Assembly: GCA_008501765.1 (NCBI GenBank) | Contig: QQUE01000007.1 | Location: 310,001 to 374,000, forward strand | Length of the DNA stretch: 64,000 nucleotides | Direction of reading: 5' to 3' | DNA from: Calditrichota bacterium | GTDB taxonomy: Bacteria; Zhuqueibacterota; Zhuqueibacteria; Zhuqueibacterales; Geothermadaptataceae | Shown here: in pieces, positions 42,275 through 51,155 of the stretch | Layout: the number at the start of each line of letters is the position of its first letter | How positions within the stretch are numbered: position 1 is the first letter of the stretch | Notes under the pieces: model-generated | Databases searched by the model: none | Seen by the model: only the letters and a program-made list of their open reading frames with translations | What the model was told of the DNA's origin: nothing | Translations under genes and position numbers: made by a program

Positions 42275-42961
42275 TTATTTTGTTGCGACAACACAATGGC
42301 CGGTAATTTCTGCATCTTTAAAGGAAAAAATCCTGGTCTGCACTTCAGTCTTTGCAAAGCCGGTTTTTTTGATCACAGCGGCAAATTCTTCCCCATCGTA
42401 TTTGGTAAAAAGTGCGTCTCCGGTAAATGGCAGTTGTTTCAGCGACTCTTTGTCGGTTAAATACATCACAGCACGGCCGCCCGGCTTCAAAACACGGTTT
42501 ATCTCAAGCAATTCCTTTTCGGGATTGGGCCAAAAATAAATCACGTTGACAGCTAAGATACTATCAAAAAAATCATCTGCAAATGGCATTGGATTTAGCT
42601 CATTCTGAAAAAGGGCCACCCGTCCCGCTGAAATCATTTTCTGGTTTAGCAGTGATGCCTGTCGCACCATGTCGGCAGAAATATCAACACCAGCGACAAA
42701 TCCATCTGCTACTTTTTCTGCGATTTTTTTAACGTAAACGCCGTGGCCAAAACCTATTTCCAAAACATGGTCTGTATTTTTGAGCTCTAAAAAATTAACA
42801 GCCCAATTGTAGACAGGTTTATTAGCAACTGCCATAAAATCAATGGCAACTCGGCCTAATAATCCTTCCGGTTTGTAAAACTGTTTCGCAAGAATGGGTT
42901 GCAATTTAAATGTTTTTTGGATACGAAATAAAAATTTTAATAAAGGAATCGAAAATCGCAT
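42275..42961 (-). CDS. Class I SAM-dependent methyltransferase
   Basis: The 228-residue protein has HVLEIGFGHGVYVKKI as SAM motif I near 76-91, FVAGVDISADMVRQA for the ribose contact and YFWPNPEKELLEINRVLKPGGRAVMYLTD as motifs II-III of the UbiE/Methyltransf_11 group. The N-terminal 70 residues (RFSIPLLKFLFRIQKTF) are basic and helical and could bind membranes. The substrate is unknown. It stands alone between two repeat-bearing spacers. Confidence 0.84.
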   Translation of the reverse strand: MRFSIPLLKFLFRIQKTFKLQPILAKQFYKPEGLLGRVAIDFMAVANKPVYNWAVNFLELKNTDHVLEIGFGHGVYVKKIAEKVADGFVAGVDISADMVRQASLLNQKMISAGRVALFQNELNPMPFADDFFDSILAVNVIYFWPNPEKELLEINRVLKPGGRAVMYLTDKESLKQLPFTGDALFTKYDGEEFAAVIKKTGFAKTEVQTRIFSFKDAEITGHCVVATK

Positions 42962-43043
42962 TTAACCTCAAATTCAAACACAAATTCTATCATTAATCCG
43001 TTGCGTAAAATAAGCCTATTCAATAGATTCGTCACTGACAAAT

Positions 43044-43120
43044 GTCATTCCCGCATGTTTCAAGCGGCAATCCATGTGAACACAAAGAGTAGATTCCCGA
43101 TAAAAGCGCTCGGGAATGTC
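43044..43120. repeat. REP-like imperfect palindrome, copy 4
   Basis: GTCATTCCCGCATG on the left faces GCTCGGGAATGTC on the right. This copy is shorter and more diverged than the others. Confidence 0.5.
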
Positions 43121-43179
43121 GGTTTATTGGCCGTTTCAATGAATTATCATAGCTGTACAGTAAATAAATAATAACCGTT

Positions 43180-43749
43180 CTATTTACGTTTTATGGATAA
43201 TATCGCAACCTTCTCCGTTAGCATTTGCTGTTCATTTGGTAATTGATGGATTTTTTTCACCACATCCATTCCGGCTGTCACCCGTCCAAAAGCGGCGAAT
43301 CCCAAACCATCAGGATTGCGCATGCCGCCGAAATCGAGATCAGGCTGATCCCCGACACAGATAAAAAACTCGGCGTCCGCTGTCCCGGGTTCTCCTCGTG
43401 CCATAGAAATTACACCATCTAAATGCAAGACTCCAGTCTCCTGCGTCGATTCGTGAACGATCGCGGGCTGGCGCTGCGGATTTTCATCCCAGCCCAATCC
43501 ACCCTGAATTACTGCAATTCGAATGCTGTCATCGGGTTGGTTTTCCGAATTGACAATGCGATAAAAGTGTGCTCCATTGAACAGCTGGCCATCGACATAT
43601 TCCAAAAAGTTTGTCGTGGTGATCTGAGCCTTTTTCGCATAAAGCTCGATTGAAATTTTCCCCAAAGCAGTTGTTAATTCAATTTCAGGATTTTTCTGGC
43701 TGCATGAGAGGACAATCAGCACACTAATTATTGCAATCAAGATTTTCAT
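43180..43749 (-). CDS. Peptidyl-prolyl isomerase, cyclophilin type, lipoprotein
   Basis: The protein starts with a lipoprotein signal (KILIAIISVLIVLSC, Cys at residue 16), so it should be lipid-anchored in the envelope. The cyclophilin domain has IELTTALGKISIELYAKKAQITTTNFLEYV, FYRIV, QGG, GVISMARGEPGTADAEFFICV and FAAFGRVTAGMDVV, so catalysis of X-Pro cis/trans change is likely. The active-site Arg is in FYRIV and the Gln in IQGG. At 189 residues it is a normal single-domain enzyme. It probably helps fold exported proteins. Confidence 0.92.
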   Translation of the reverse strand: MKILIAIISVLIVLSCSQKNPEIELTTALGKISIELYAKKAQITTTNFLEYVDGQLFNGAHFYRIVNSENQPDDSIRIAVIQGGLGWDENPQRQPAIVHESTQETGVLHLDGVISMARGEPGTADAEFFICVGDQPDLDFGGMRNPDGLGFAAFGRVTAGMDVVKKIHQLPNEQQMLTEKVAILSIKRK

Positions 43750-44197
43750 ATCGCTGTGAGCTTTCCAGTTTAAGTTATTATTTTACAAATTTTTCAGCTT
43801 CGTTCGTCACTCCGGTTTGTGTTTTATGCAATACCGGAGTCTCCGCATTTTGGGTTGAATTCAGGAGATCCCGGTATTTCACTCCGTGAAAACCGGGATG
43901 ACTTGTACGGTAAATTTAGGCGAATTTAGATTAAACAATCAAATATGCGCAACGGTTTAATAAGCTAAGAAAATCACAATCGAAAAACAGATTTTTCTAT
44001 TTCTGCTGGAAATTTATTTCGTACCATGGTTCGAATGTGCTTTTTGGAAAATTTTAATACACTAATAAGTCTGCCAATTTTAAAGAAAATCCCGATTTAT
44101 GATTCAGGGGTGACGAATATTAATTTCTTAATTTTCAGGGTATTGCGATATAACAATAAGAATAACTCAGCATCGATCAAAAGGATTCTTAAAAAAT
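43750..44197. other. Intergenic region with REP element
   Basis: This 448-base divergent spacer contains a REP-like copy (43806-43901). An 80-codon plus-strand frame (44026-44268) overlaps the next gene and has no domain, so it is not called. Nothing else structured is seen. Confidence 0.5.
43806..43901. repeat. REP-like imperfect palindrome, copy 5
   Basis: It begins GTCACTCCGGTTTGTGTTTT and ends GTGAAAACCGGGATGAC. It aligns along its whole length with the copy at 26535-26633, the best-conserved pair of the family. Confidence 0.7.
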
Positions 44198-45364
44198 ATG
44201 CTAAATTTAATCATGCCAATTGGCGCTTCTTTTGGCTGGGGAATTTGCGGCAAAATGATCGCGCTTGAATTATTAAAACGCCTGCCAATTAATTATATCA
44301 CCAGCCAATTTACGAAGGAAGCCATCAACGATCAAATGGCTTATCATTCACTTCAACAACATGTTTTTTCGGACGATATTTCGAAATTTTTGCAAATTCC
44401 GGAGAACACGAATCAACCTATTCTGCAAGCCATTGCCGGCAATGATTTGAATCCATGGGGGCCTGAGATTGCTACACCCTTCCGGCTCGGTTACACATTT
44501 TTCGAGAACAATTGTTTGCCGCAAAGTGCACTTGAAAATGCCAGAAAATATGATTTCATTGCAACCGGTTCCTCGTGGTGCCGGGAGGTTTTGCAATCTC
44601 ATGGGATTGAAAATACAACAGCGGTTTTGCAGGGCATTGACACACAAATTTTTAATCCGTGTAATAATCAAAAAGAATTTTTTCAGGATAAATTTGTGGT
44701 ATTTTCTGGTGGAAAATTCGAATTTCGTAAATCCCAGGATATCGTAATCGCGGTGATGAAACGATTGATGGCCAAATACGATGATGTGATTCTGGTGAAT
44801 TCCTGGTACAACCTGTGGCCGGAAACGATGCAGTCAATCCTGCAATCGCCACATATTGCAGCAACACCCAAACGAGGCAATTTTTCTGAAATAATTTCTG
44901 GGATTCTTGCAGAAAACAACATCGATACGCGTCGGGTTGTGACTCTGCCGCTTCTTTCAAACGCACAAATGGCACAGATCTACAAAAACTCCGATATCGC
45001 GCTTTTTCCGAATCGCTGTGAGGGTGGAACAAATCTCGTACTGATGGAATACATGGTGTGCGGGAAACCTGCCATCGTATCAAATAGCAGCGGCCACAAA
45101 GATATAATTTCGAATGACAATGCGATTCTCATTAATAAATCACGTGAAATTCATTTGCAAAATAACGGTGTGCCAACAGCACGGTGGCAGGAACCGGATT
45201 TAGATGAAACATATGCGCTGTTAGAAAATGCCTATTTAAATAGGTCGACCTTAGATAAAATTGGTGTGCGGGCTGGCCTGGATTTGGAACAATTGACCTG
45301 GGGAAATACGGCCGCTGGATTTTTAAATATTTTTGAAAAGTGTGGTGTTTCATTTCATCAGTAA
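44198..45364 (+). CDS. Glycosyltransferase family 4 (GT-B) protein
   Basis: The 388-residue GT-B protein starts with LIMPIGASFGWGICGKMIA, a glycine-rich acceptor-side loop. Its C-terminal donor half has FVVFSGGKFEFRKSQDIVI, VVTLPLLSNAQMAQIYKNSDIALFPNRCEGGTNLVLMEYMVCGKPAIVSN, containing the E-x7-E motif of GT4 enzymes. The donor and acceptor are unknown. It stands between a cyclophilin gene on the other strand and glgA, with 292 bases before glgA, so a link with glycogen synthesis is only positional. Confidence 0.83.
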   Translation: MLNLIMPIGASFGWGICGKMIALELLKRLPINYITSQFTKEAINDQMAYHSLQQHVFSDDISKFLQIPENTNQPILQAIAGNDLNPWGPEIATPFRLGYTFFENNCLPQSALENARKYDFIATGSSWCREVLQSHGIENTTAVLQGIDTQIFNPCNNQKEFFQDKFVVFSGGKFEFRKSQDIVIAVMKRLMAKYDDVILVNSWYNLWPETMQSILQSPHIAATPKRGNFSEIISGILAENNIDTRRVVTLPLLSNAQMAQIYKNSDIALFPNRCEGGTNLVLMEYMVCGKPAIVSNSSGHKDIISNDNAILINKSREIHLQNNGVPTARWQEPDLDETYALLENAYLNRSTLDKIGVRAGLDLEQLTWGNTAAGFLNIFEKCGVSFHQ

Positions 45365-45656
45365 TCTACATTTACAATCGACAATATTGATTTTAATTAA
45401 CTTTATGAAAAAAACAGATTAAGTTGTTGTAGAGAAGTATTTTATCTGTTATCTTTTATAGTTTCAATCAATTACGGGCGCATTCTTGAAAATTAACGGG
45501 GCCTCGCACTGTTTCCATAACAAAAAGTTATCTGCAGAGCGTGAATTTTCACCAACAAATATATCGGGATATTCTTTGATAAATTAGTTTTAGGCATCAT
45601 TCCCTTTTTATGAAAGAAATCCAAATCTTAAAAACAGCTCTTAAATAGGAAGTTTT
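45365..45656. other. Spacer upstream of glgA
   Basis: This 292-base AT-rich spacer probably holds the glgA promoter. I see no strong terminator, operator or repeat in it. Confidence 0.35.
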
Positions 45657-47144
45657 ATGAAAATTTGTTTTGTTTCAAGCGAGTGCGTCCCCTATGCGAA
45701 AACCGGCGGACTTGCCGATGTCTCCGGCGCCCTTCCCAAAGCTTTGGCCGAATCTGGAATGGAAGTGAAAACATTCCTGCCTCTCTACAGTTCAATTCAA
45801 ACAGAAGATTACGATCTCAAACCTGATATATCAAATCAGGGTATTCGTATTCACATGGGACGTTTGTCGCATGATTTTAATGCGTGGAAAGGCCATTTAC
45901 CCAATTCCAAAGCAGAAGTATATTTCATTGATTGTCCCACATTTTATCACCGCGGCGAATTGTACACAAACCAGCTGGATGAAGCGGAGCGATTTATTTT
46001 TTTCCAGCAAGCTGTTTTGAGAATTTTGCAAAATGAGCACTGGGCTCCGGATATAATCCACTGCAATGATTGGCAAACGGCGCTCATTCCTGCTTTACTC
46101 AAAATGAGTTATAAGTGGGATGCCTTGTTCAAAAACACGAAATCGCTCCTGTCAATTCACAACATTGGCTATCAGGGACGATTTTCCCGCGATTCTATTT
46201 ATGGCGCCGGTCTTCCCTATAAATATTATTACCCTGGTGGACCATTTGAATTCTACGACTCATTCTGCTTCCTGAAAACAGGAATTATGTTTGCCGACAA
46301 AATTTCGACGGTGAGCCAAACTTACGCAAAAGAAATTCAAACACCTGAATTTGGAGCGGCGCTGGAAGGCGTGCTCCACGATAGAAAAAAGGATTTGCTG
46401 GGCATTTTAAACGGAATTGATTCAAGTGTTTGGAATCCACTATCGGATAAACACATCCCACAAAATTATTCATTCGATTCTTTTTTAAAAAAGAAGAAAA
46501 ATAAACAGGCATTATTGGATGCATTTGCTCTCCCCTTTGATACCAAAACACCGACCATAGGCATCGTTTCACGTCTTGCCATTCAAAAAGGTTTTGATAT
46601 TTTTAAGCCAGTTTTGGAAAAAATTCTGCGCAATGATGTGCAATTTGTCATCCTTGGAACGGGGGAACCTGAATACGAAGAATTCCTGCAAAACATGGCT
46701 TTAAAATACCCCGGGAAAATAGCGGTAACAATTGGATTCAACGAAGGTTTGGCACACCAAATTACTGCCGGCGCCGACATGTTTTTAATGCCATCGCAGT
46801 ATGAACCCTGCGGTTTAAATCAAATGTATTCATTGAATTACGGCACAGTTCCAATCGTTCGACAAACCGGTGGGCTGGCTGATACCGTCACTGATTTTAC
46901 TCAATTTCCAACAAAAGGGAACGGTATCACTTTTTCAGAGTATACCAGTGATGAATTATTTCAAGCCGTAGAGCGAGCGTTAAAACTATTCAAAAACAAA
47001 CAAAACTGGAAAAAAATGGTGTCCCGAGGAATGGGGGAAGATTTTTCCTGGAAAGCTTCCGCTGCCAAGTATATAAAACTTTATCAACAATCAAAGCTAA
47101 TCAAGCAGGAATCAGAATCTATCAAGGATAAAATTTATGACTGA
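45657..47144 (+). CDS. glgA: Glycogen synthase (ADP-glucose type, GT5)
   Basis: GlgA extends alpha-1,4-glucan chains from ADP-glucose. The 495-residue protein has the N-terminal ADP-glucose loop AKTGGLADVSGALPKAL (Lys15), VIHCNDWQTALIPALL-like sequence (DIIHCNDWQTA), LLSIHNIGYQGRFS, SQTYAKEIQTPEFGAAL and LLGILNGIDSSVWNP. The catalytic C-terminal loop is MPSQYEPCGLNQMYSLNYGTVPIVRQTGGLADTV. All match family GT5. Its end overlaps the LOG-family gene by 8 bases. malQ, 14 kb away, belongs to the same area of metabolism. Confidence 0.95.
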   Translation: MKICFVSSECVPYAKTGGLADVSGALPKALAESGMEVKTFLPLYSSIQTEDYDLKPDISNQGIRIHMGRLSHDFNAWKGHLPNSKAEVYFIDCPTFYHRGELYTNQLDEAERFIFFQQAVLRILQNEHWAPDIIHCNDWQTALIPALLKMSYKWDALFKNTKSLLSIHNIGYQGRFSRDSIYGAGLPYKYYYPGGPFEFYDSFCFLKTGIMFADKISTVSQTYAKEIQTPEFGAALEGVLHDRKKDLLGILNGIDSSVWNPLSDKHIPQNYSFDSFLKKKKNKQALLDAFALPFDTKTPTIGIVSRLAIQKGFDIFKPVLEKILRNDVQFVILGTGEPEYEEFLQNMALKYPGKIAVTIGFNEGLAHQITAGADMFLMPSQYEPCGLNQMYSLNYGTVPIVRQTGGLADTVTDFTQFPTKGNGITFSEYTSDELFQAVERALKLFKNKQNWKKMVSRGMGEDFSWKASAAKYIKLYQQSKLIKQESESIKDKIYD

Positions 47145-47964
47145 CTACAATTTAAAGAATGATTCAAATCAATTCGCAGATAAAGCGTATGACAATGCGG
47201 AATTTCTCAATGGCAAAGGTGCCCGTTCCATCCGCGTTCTTTGTGAACTGGAGGAACCCAAAGTCCGGTTTGAATCTCAAAATGTAACCGATACAGTCGT
47301 ATTTTTCGGCTCTGCCCGCATACTCTCCCCCAAAGATGCTCAGAATCAATTGGAGAAAATCCAGAAGCAAAAGGGTGCGATTCCGGATCCCCATGCCTTG
47401 TCACAGGCTGCCCACATGGTGAAACTTTCCCATTATTATGAAGATGCCGCATCCATCGCTGAAGCCATGTCCCTGTGGACAAAATCCCTTGGAAAAAGTG
47501 ATCGTTTTGTGATTTGTTCGGGTGGTGGACCGGGAATTATGGAAGCTGCCAATTTGGGCGCAAAAAGGGCCGGCTGCCGGTCCATAGGGCTGAATATCAG
47601 TATCCCGTTTGAACAACAACCGAATCCGCATATTTCTCCGGAACTGAGTTTTAATTTTCATTACTTTTTTGTTCGAAAATTTTGGTTCCTTCATATGGCA
47701 AAAGGCTTGTTCGTTTTTCCTGGTGGCTTTGGCACCTTGGATGAATTTTTTGAATTACTCACTCTGCTGCAAACACAAAAATCCAATCGAAAAATGTCAA
47801 TCGTGCTCTATGGAAAAGAATACTGGAATGATGTGATTAACTTTGATGCATTTGTAAAATGGGGAACGATTAACCGCGAAGATTTGGATCTGTTCAAAAT
47901 ATGTGATGATGTCGATACTGCGGTGGAATATGCGAAAGAAATTTTAATCGAAAATCATCTCTGA
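47137..47964 (+). CDS. LOG family (TIGR00730-type) nucleotide phosphoribohydrolase-like protein
   Basis: The 275-residue protein has VVFFGSARI, the SGGGPGIMEAANLGAKRAG loop and PGGFGTLDEFFELLTLLQ, the two signatures of LOG proteins. Some of these cleave cytokinin- or AMP-type nucleotide monophosphates to base and ribose 5-phosphate; older annotation called them lysine decarboxylases, which they are not. The N-terminal 60 residues are longer than in the smallest LOG proteins, as in the pyrimidine/purine nucleosidase (PpnN-like) side of the family. It is translationally coupled to glgA by an 8-base overlap. Confidence 0.87.
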   Translation: MTDYNLKNDSNQFADKAYDNAEFLNGKGARSIRVLCELEEPKVRFESQNVTDTVVFFGSARILSPKDAQNQLEKIQKQKGAIPDPHALSQAAHMVKLSHYYEDAASIAEAMSLWTKSLGKSDRFVICSGGGPGIMEAANLGAKRAGCRSIGLNISIPFEQQPNPHISPELSFNFHYFFVRKFWFLHMAKGLFVFPGGFGTLDEFFELLTLLQTQKSNRKMSIVLYGKEYWNDVINFDAFVKWGTINREDLDLFKICDDVDTAVEYAKEILIENHL

Positions 47965-47992
47965 TTTCCATTTGTTTTAAACGAGTGTGAAG

Positions 47993-48343
47993 TCAACTCT
48001 CGCCTGTCTTCGAAAAATCCATTGTATCTTTTCCTTCGATAGCCGCAATATGCGCCTGCAATACTTCAGGTGGGCTCGATTTAAATAAATACCGTGCAGA
48101 TATTATGATCAACAAAACATCATCGGTAAATCCTAATACAGGATACAAAATTTCAGGCAAGAAATCGAGAGGGGACAACCCATAAACACAGGCAGCTAAA
48201 AACAGGGATTTTGCAAAGAACGGAACCCGCCTATCTTTCAATAAGCGATTTATAAGGCGAATAAATTTTGGCAGTAACAAAAGCGCCTTAAAAAAACCCG
48301 CCGGATTACGAACTCCATGGATAAAAATCGATCGAAAATTCAT
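47993..48343 (-). CDS. DUF1232 (YkvA-like) small membrane protein
   Basis: I start at ATG 48343, giving 116 residues; the longer frame begins with TTG. The core RLLKDRRVPFFAKSLFLAACVYGLSPLDFLPEILYPVLGFTDDVLLII is typical of DUF1232: a hydrophobic segment with a PxDxxP-like turn and a GxxDD motif. The family is widespread and its function unknown. It is convergent with the LOG gene (28 bases apart), with rnz upstream on the same strand. Confidence 0.82.
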   Translation of the reverse strand: MNFRSIFIHGVRNPAGFFKALLLLPKFIRLINRLLKDRRVPFFAKSLFLAACVYGLSPLDFLPEILYPVLGFTDDVLLIIISARYLFKSSPPEVLQAHIAAIEGKDTMDFSKTGES

Positions 48344-48410
48344 CTCTGATTTCCACAATTTTCATTATTCTTGCACTAAAAACAGTTTGCACTGCACTGG
48401 CAATGAGTAC

Positions 48411-49343
48411 TCATTCATCAATATAATCAATAGAATAGCGGCCTAAATCACGGGCAATTTCGACGTTTGGAAAATGAAGCTGCGCTTCTGCGAGCATTTG
48501 TTCTTCGTCTTCAGGAACGGTGCGAGCACTAAAATGGGTCAAAATTAATTTTCGCACATCGGCCCTGGCTGCAATTTCCGCAGCTTCGGCAACAGTGCTG
48601 TGGCCGGATATGGCAGCCATTTTATCATTTTTTGAAAAAAATGTCGCGTCGTGAATTAAAATATCTGCGTTGCGTGCCAACTCAATACTGGCATCGCAGG
48701 GGGCAGTATCGAGACAATAAGCGACATGATGGCCTTTTCTCTTGGGTCCGACCACTTCTTTTGAGAAGATTTTTGTTCCATCATCCAAAATGATATCATC
48801 GCCGTTTTGTAATTTACTAAAGAGAGGCCCACTCGGAATATTCAACTCCTTAGCCCGCACAGCATTAAATTTCCCGGGTCTGTCATCTTCGATAATAGCC
48901 CAGCCCAGATTTCGCATTCGATGTTTTAAAGGTAAACATTTGATCGTCAGCCCTTTTTCTTTAAACTCGCCAGCAGAACTCGAATTTTCAACTTCAACAA
49001 TTTCGAGGGGATAATTTAGTGTAAATCCGCTGAATGATTTATGAAATTCAACAAAAGAGCGCAAACCTTCGGGACCGTAAAGTGTTATTTGTTGCGAACA
49101 TTCAGCCATTTGCAGGCTGGTGAGCAATCCCGGCAATCCAAAAATATGATCCCCATGAAAATGAGAAATAAATATTTTTTTAAGTCGCCCCGGACGTAAT
49201 CCAGCCCGCCGCAACTGAATCTGAGTCCCTTCACCACAGTCAAACAAGTAAATGTCGCCATTGCGGAACATCGCTGTTGCTGATAAATTTCGGAATCGGG
49301 TTGGCACAGCTGAACCAGTGCCTAATGTAATAATTTCAATCAT
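48411..49343 (-). CDS. rnz: Ribonuclease Z
   Basis: RNase Z removes 3' trailers from tRNA precursors. I start at ATG 49343 (310 residues, MIEIITLGTGSAVPT), because the 19 extra upstream residues are not family-like. The metallo-beta-lactamase core has FDCGEGTQIQLRRAGLRPGRLKKIFISHFHGDHIFGLPGLL, with the HxHxDH zinc motif, and HDATFFSKND and KLILTHFSARTV supply further ligands. The exosite segment near 165-190 (RPGKFNAVRAKELNIPSGPLF) is present as in bacterial enzymes. Confidence 0.93.
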   Translation of the reverse strand: MIEIITLGTGSAVPTRFRNLSATAMFRNGDIYLFDCGEGTQIQLRRAGLRPGRLKKIFISHFHGDHIFGLPGLLTSLQMAECSQQITLYGPEGLRSFVEFHKSFSGFTLNYPLEIVEVENSSSAGEFKEKGLTIKCLPLKHRMRNLGWAIIEDDRPGKFNAVRAKELNIPSGPLFSKLQNGDDIILDDGTKIFSKEVVGPKRKGHHVAYCLDTAPCDASIELARNADILIHDATFFSKNDKMAAISGHSTVAEAAEIAARADVRKLILTHFSARTVPEDEEQMLAEAQLHFPNVEIARDLGRYSIDYIDE

Positions 49344-49400
49344 GTGGCATTCAATAATATTTAATAGGTTAAGTACATTTTTTGCGCGTGTACAGCACAC

Positions 49401-50285
49401 TCATTTTTCAGACCAAATCGCTCCGGCAACTCCGACTACAACAAGGATGCCGCCAATAATTTGGGCAAATCCCGGAGATTCGTGCAGAACAAAAAAAGCC
49501 AAAATGGAAGCAAAAACCGGTTCACCTAACAGCAAAGTTGAAACGAGCGGTGCAGACAAATATTTCAATGCCCAATTAAAAGTAGAGTGGCCAATTAATT
49601 GTGGTATCAGTGCAATGAGCAGAAGCAATGCATAGGTTTCATTGGAAAATCCACGAAATTGTTCATCAAGAAAAATTACAACCGATAGAAGTAAGATGCC
49701 ACAGAACGAATAAACGAAGGTAATATAACTCAGAGTTTCAACTCGTTTGCGTACAAACCGGCCACAAATAATATAGCCGCCGGCACCCCAGGCACCCACC
49801 AGCGCAAGAAAATCGCCGAAACTGGAGTTCGGTGCGGACGATTCTGCGGAATTTATAAAAGTCATACATAAAATGCCAACAAACGCAATTAAAAAGGCGA
49901 AAATCAGCATGTTTTTGATTTCTTTTTTAAAAATAAAACGTGAAGCAAGCGCCACCCAGAACGGGGAAGTCGCTACCAGCACGGTTGAATTTGTTACAGA
50001 TGTCATTTTTAAAGAGGTTATCCATGCCCCGAAATGGATGGCAAGAAAGACACCGGAAAGCATTGATATTAATAAATCTTTCGCAGCTACCCCTTTCCAA
50101 AATTTGTTCCCGGTTATTAAATTCCAAAAAACGAGAACCATTGAAGCGATTAATATTCGATAGGCAGCAATGGTTAACGGCGGGGCATCACACCATTTTA
50201 TCATCACGGCCGCGGAGGAGACAGCAAGCAAAGCCAAAATTATTGGGGAATATAACTTGAGCATTATTAACCTGTTCCTGCTCAT
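49401..50285 (-). CDS. EamA/DMT-family transporter
   Basis: The 294-residue protein has about ten hydrophobic helices in two EamA repeats, with MIKWCDAPPLTIAAYRILIASMVL in the first and STFNWALKYLSAPLVSTLLLGEPVFASILAFFVLHE in the second. DMT transporters export or import small metabolites; the substrate is not readable. Its ATG overlaps the stop of the upstream hydrolase gene (ATGA), which fixes the start at 50285 and indicates translational coupling. Confidence 0.88.
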   Translation of the reverse strand: MSRNRLIMLKLYSPIILALLAVSSAAVMIKWCDAPPLTIAAYRILIASMVLVFWNLITGNKFWKGVAAKDLLISMLSGVFLAIHFGAWITSLKMTSVTNSTVLVATSPFWVALASRFIFKKEIKNMLIFAFLIAFVGILCMTFINSAESSAPNSSFGDFLALVGAWGAGGYIICGRFVRKRVETLSYITFVYSFCGILLLSVVIFLDEQFRGFSNETYALLLLIALIPQLIGHSTFNWALKYLSAPLVSTLLLGEPVFASILAFFVLHESPGFAQIIGGILVVVGVAGAIWSEK

Positions 50286-51115
50286 TTAGTTTGAGTTGAA
50301 ATATGTGCGATGAATGCCCGGATTGCCTGCCAATATTTATCACCACCCACAATGTAGGTATCGTTGTGATTAGCTCCCGGAAGGGTTATGAACTGTTTTG
50401 GCTCAGGAGAAATAGTGAATAATTTTCGGCCGAGATCGAACGGAACCACGGAATCGGCATCTCCGTGGATAAAAAGTTTTGGAGAATCGATGTTTATTAT
50501 TTTATCTGTGGAATTGAATTTAATACTGGTTGCCAGCCCAACCGGGATGATGCCGAACATCTGTTTTATCATATCTTTCCCACTTGAAAATGTCGCTTCA
50601 AGAATAAGGGCTTTCGCATTTCGCTCCGTGGCCAAATTTACCGCAATTGCGCCGCCGAGGCTTCTTCCCCAAATAATTATATTTTCGGAGGATACGCCTA
50701 AGGATTTATTGAGATAATCATAGGCAGCTTTTGCGTCACGGTATACATTTTTTTCGCTTGGTGATCCTGTACTTTTACCATAGCCACTGTAATCAATAGC
50801 GAAAATATTGACATCCAAATATCTGTCAAGGTGCTGAAAAAAGTGCAACCGGCCAGCTAAATTTCCAGCATTGCCATGAAAAAACAAAATTGTTTTTCGC
50901 GCTGTTTTGAATCCAAAATTCCAGGCATGGATTGTATTGCCATCAACAGGTATGAAATAGTCTTCTGGGGGTGAATTTAATAATGAGACAGCTTCAAAGC
51001 CGGAGGGATATTGTTGTGGAAAGAATACAAGTTTGTTTTCAAAGAAACGAATCAGAACCCAGCATGTCCCCAAAAAAACGAAAACAAAAATTAACAAGCG
51101 AATAAAATTAGCCAT
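50282..51115 (-). CDS. Alpha/beta hydrolase (BAAT/serine aminopeptidase-like), membrane-anchored
   Basis: I start at ATG 51115 (MANFIRLLIFVF), giving 277 residues; a longer frame upstream is a shadow of the SDR gene region. One N-terminal membrane helix (about 4-22) precedes an alpha/beta hydrolase: ILFFHGNAGNLAGRL for the oxyanion hole, IIWGRSLGGAIA for the nucleophile Ser, HGDADSVVPFDLG for the Asp and GANHNDTYI for the His. It resembles ABHD13/YfhR-type proteins of unknown substrate. It is coupled to the transporter gene by an ATGA overlap. Confidence 0.86.
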   Translation of the reverse strand: MANFIRLLIFVFVFLGTCWVLIRFFENKLVFFPQQYPSGFEAVSLLNSPPEDYFIPVDGNTIHAWNFGFKTARKTILFFHGNAGNLAGRLHFFQHLDRYLDVNIFAIDYSGYGKSTGSPSEKNVYRDAKAAYDYLNKSLGVSSENIIIWGRSLGGAIAVNLATERNAKALILEATFSSGKDMIKQMFGIIPVGLATSIKFNSTDKIINIDSPKLFIHGDADSVVPFDLGRKLFTISPEPKQFITLPGANHNDTYIVGGDKYWQAIRAFIAHISTQTK

Positions 51116-51155
51116 TATTCCCTTTTTTATTTGACGAATGATGCCTTCTCCTGAT

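Noticed and set aside
44026-44268. An 80-codon plus-strand frame before the GT4 gene
   Set aside because: It overlaps the real gene in another frame and has low-complexity sequence.
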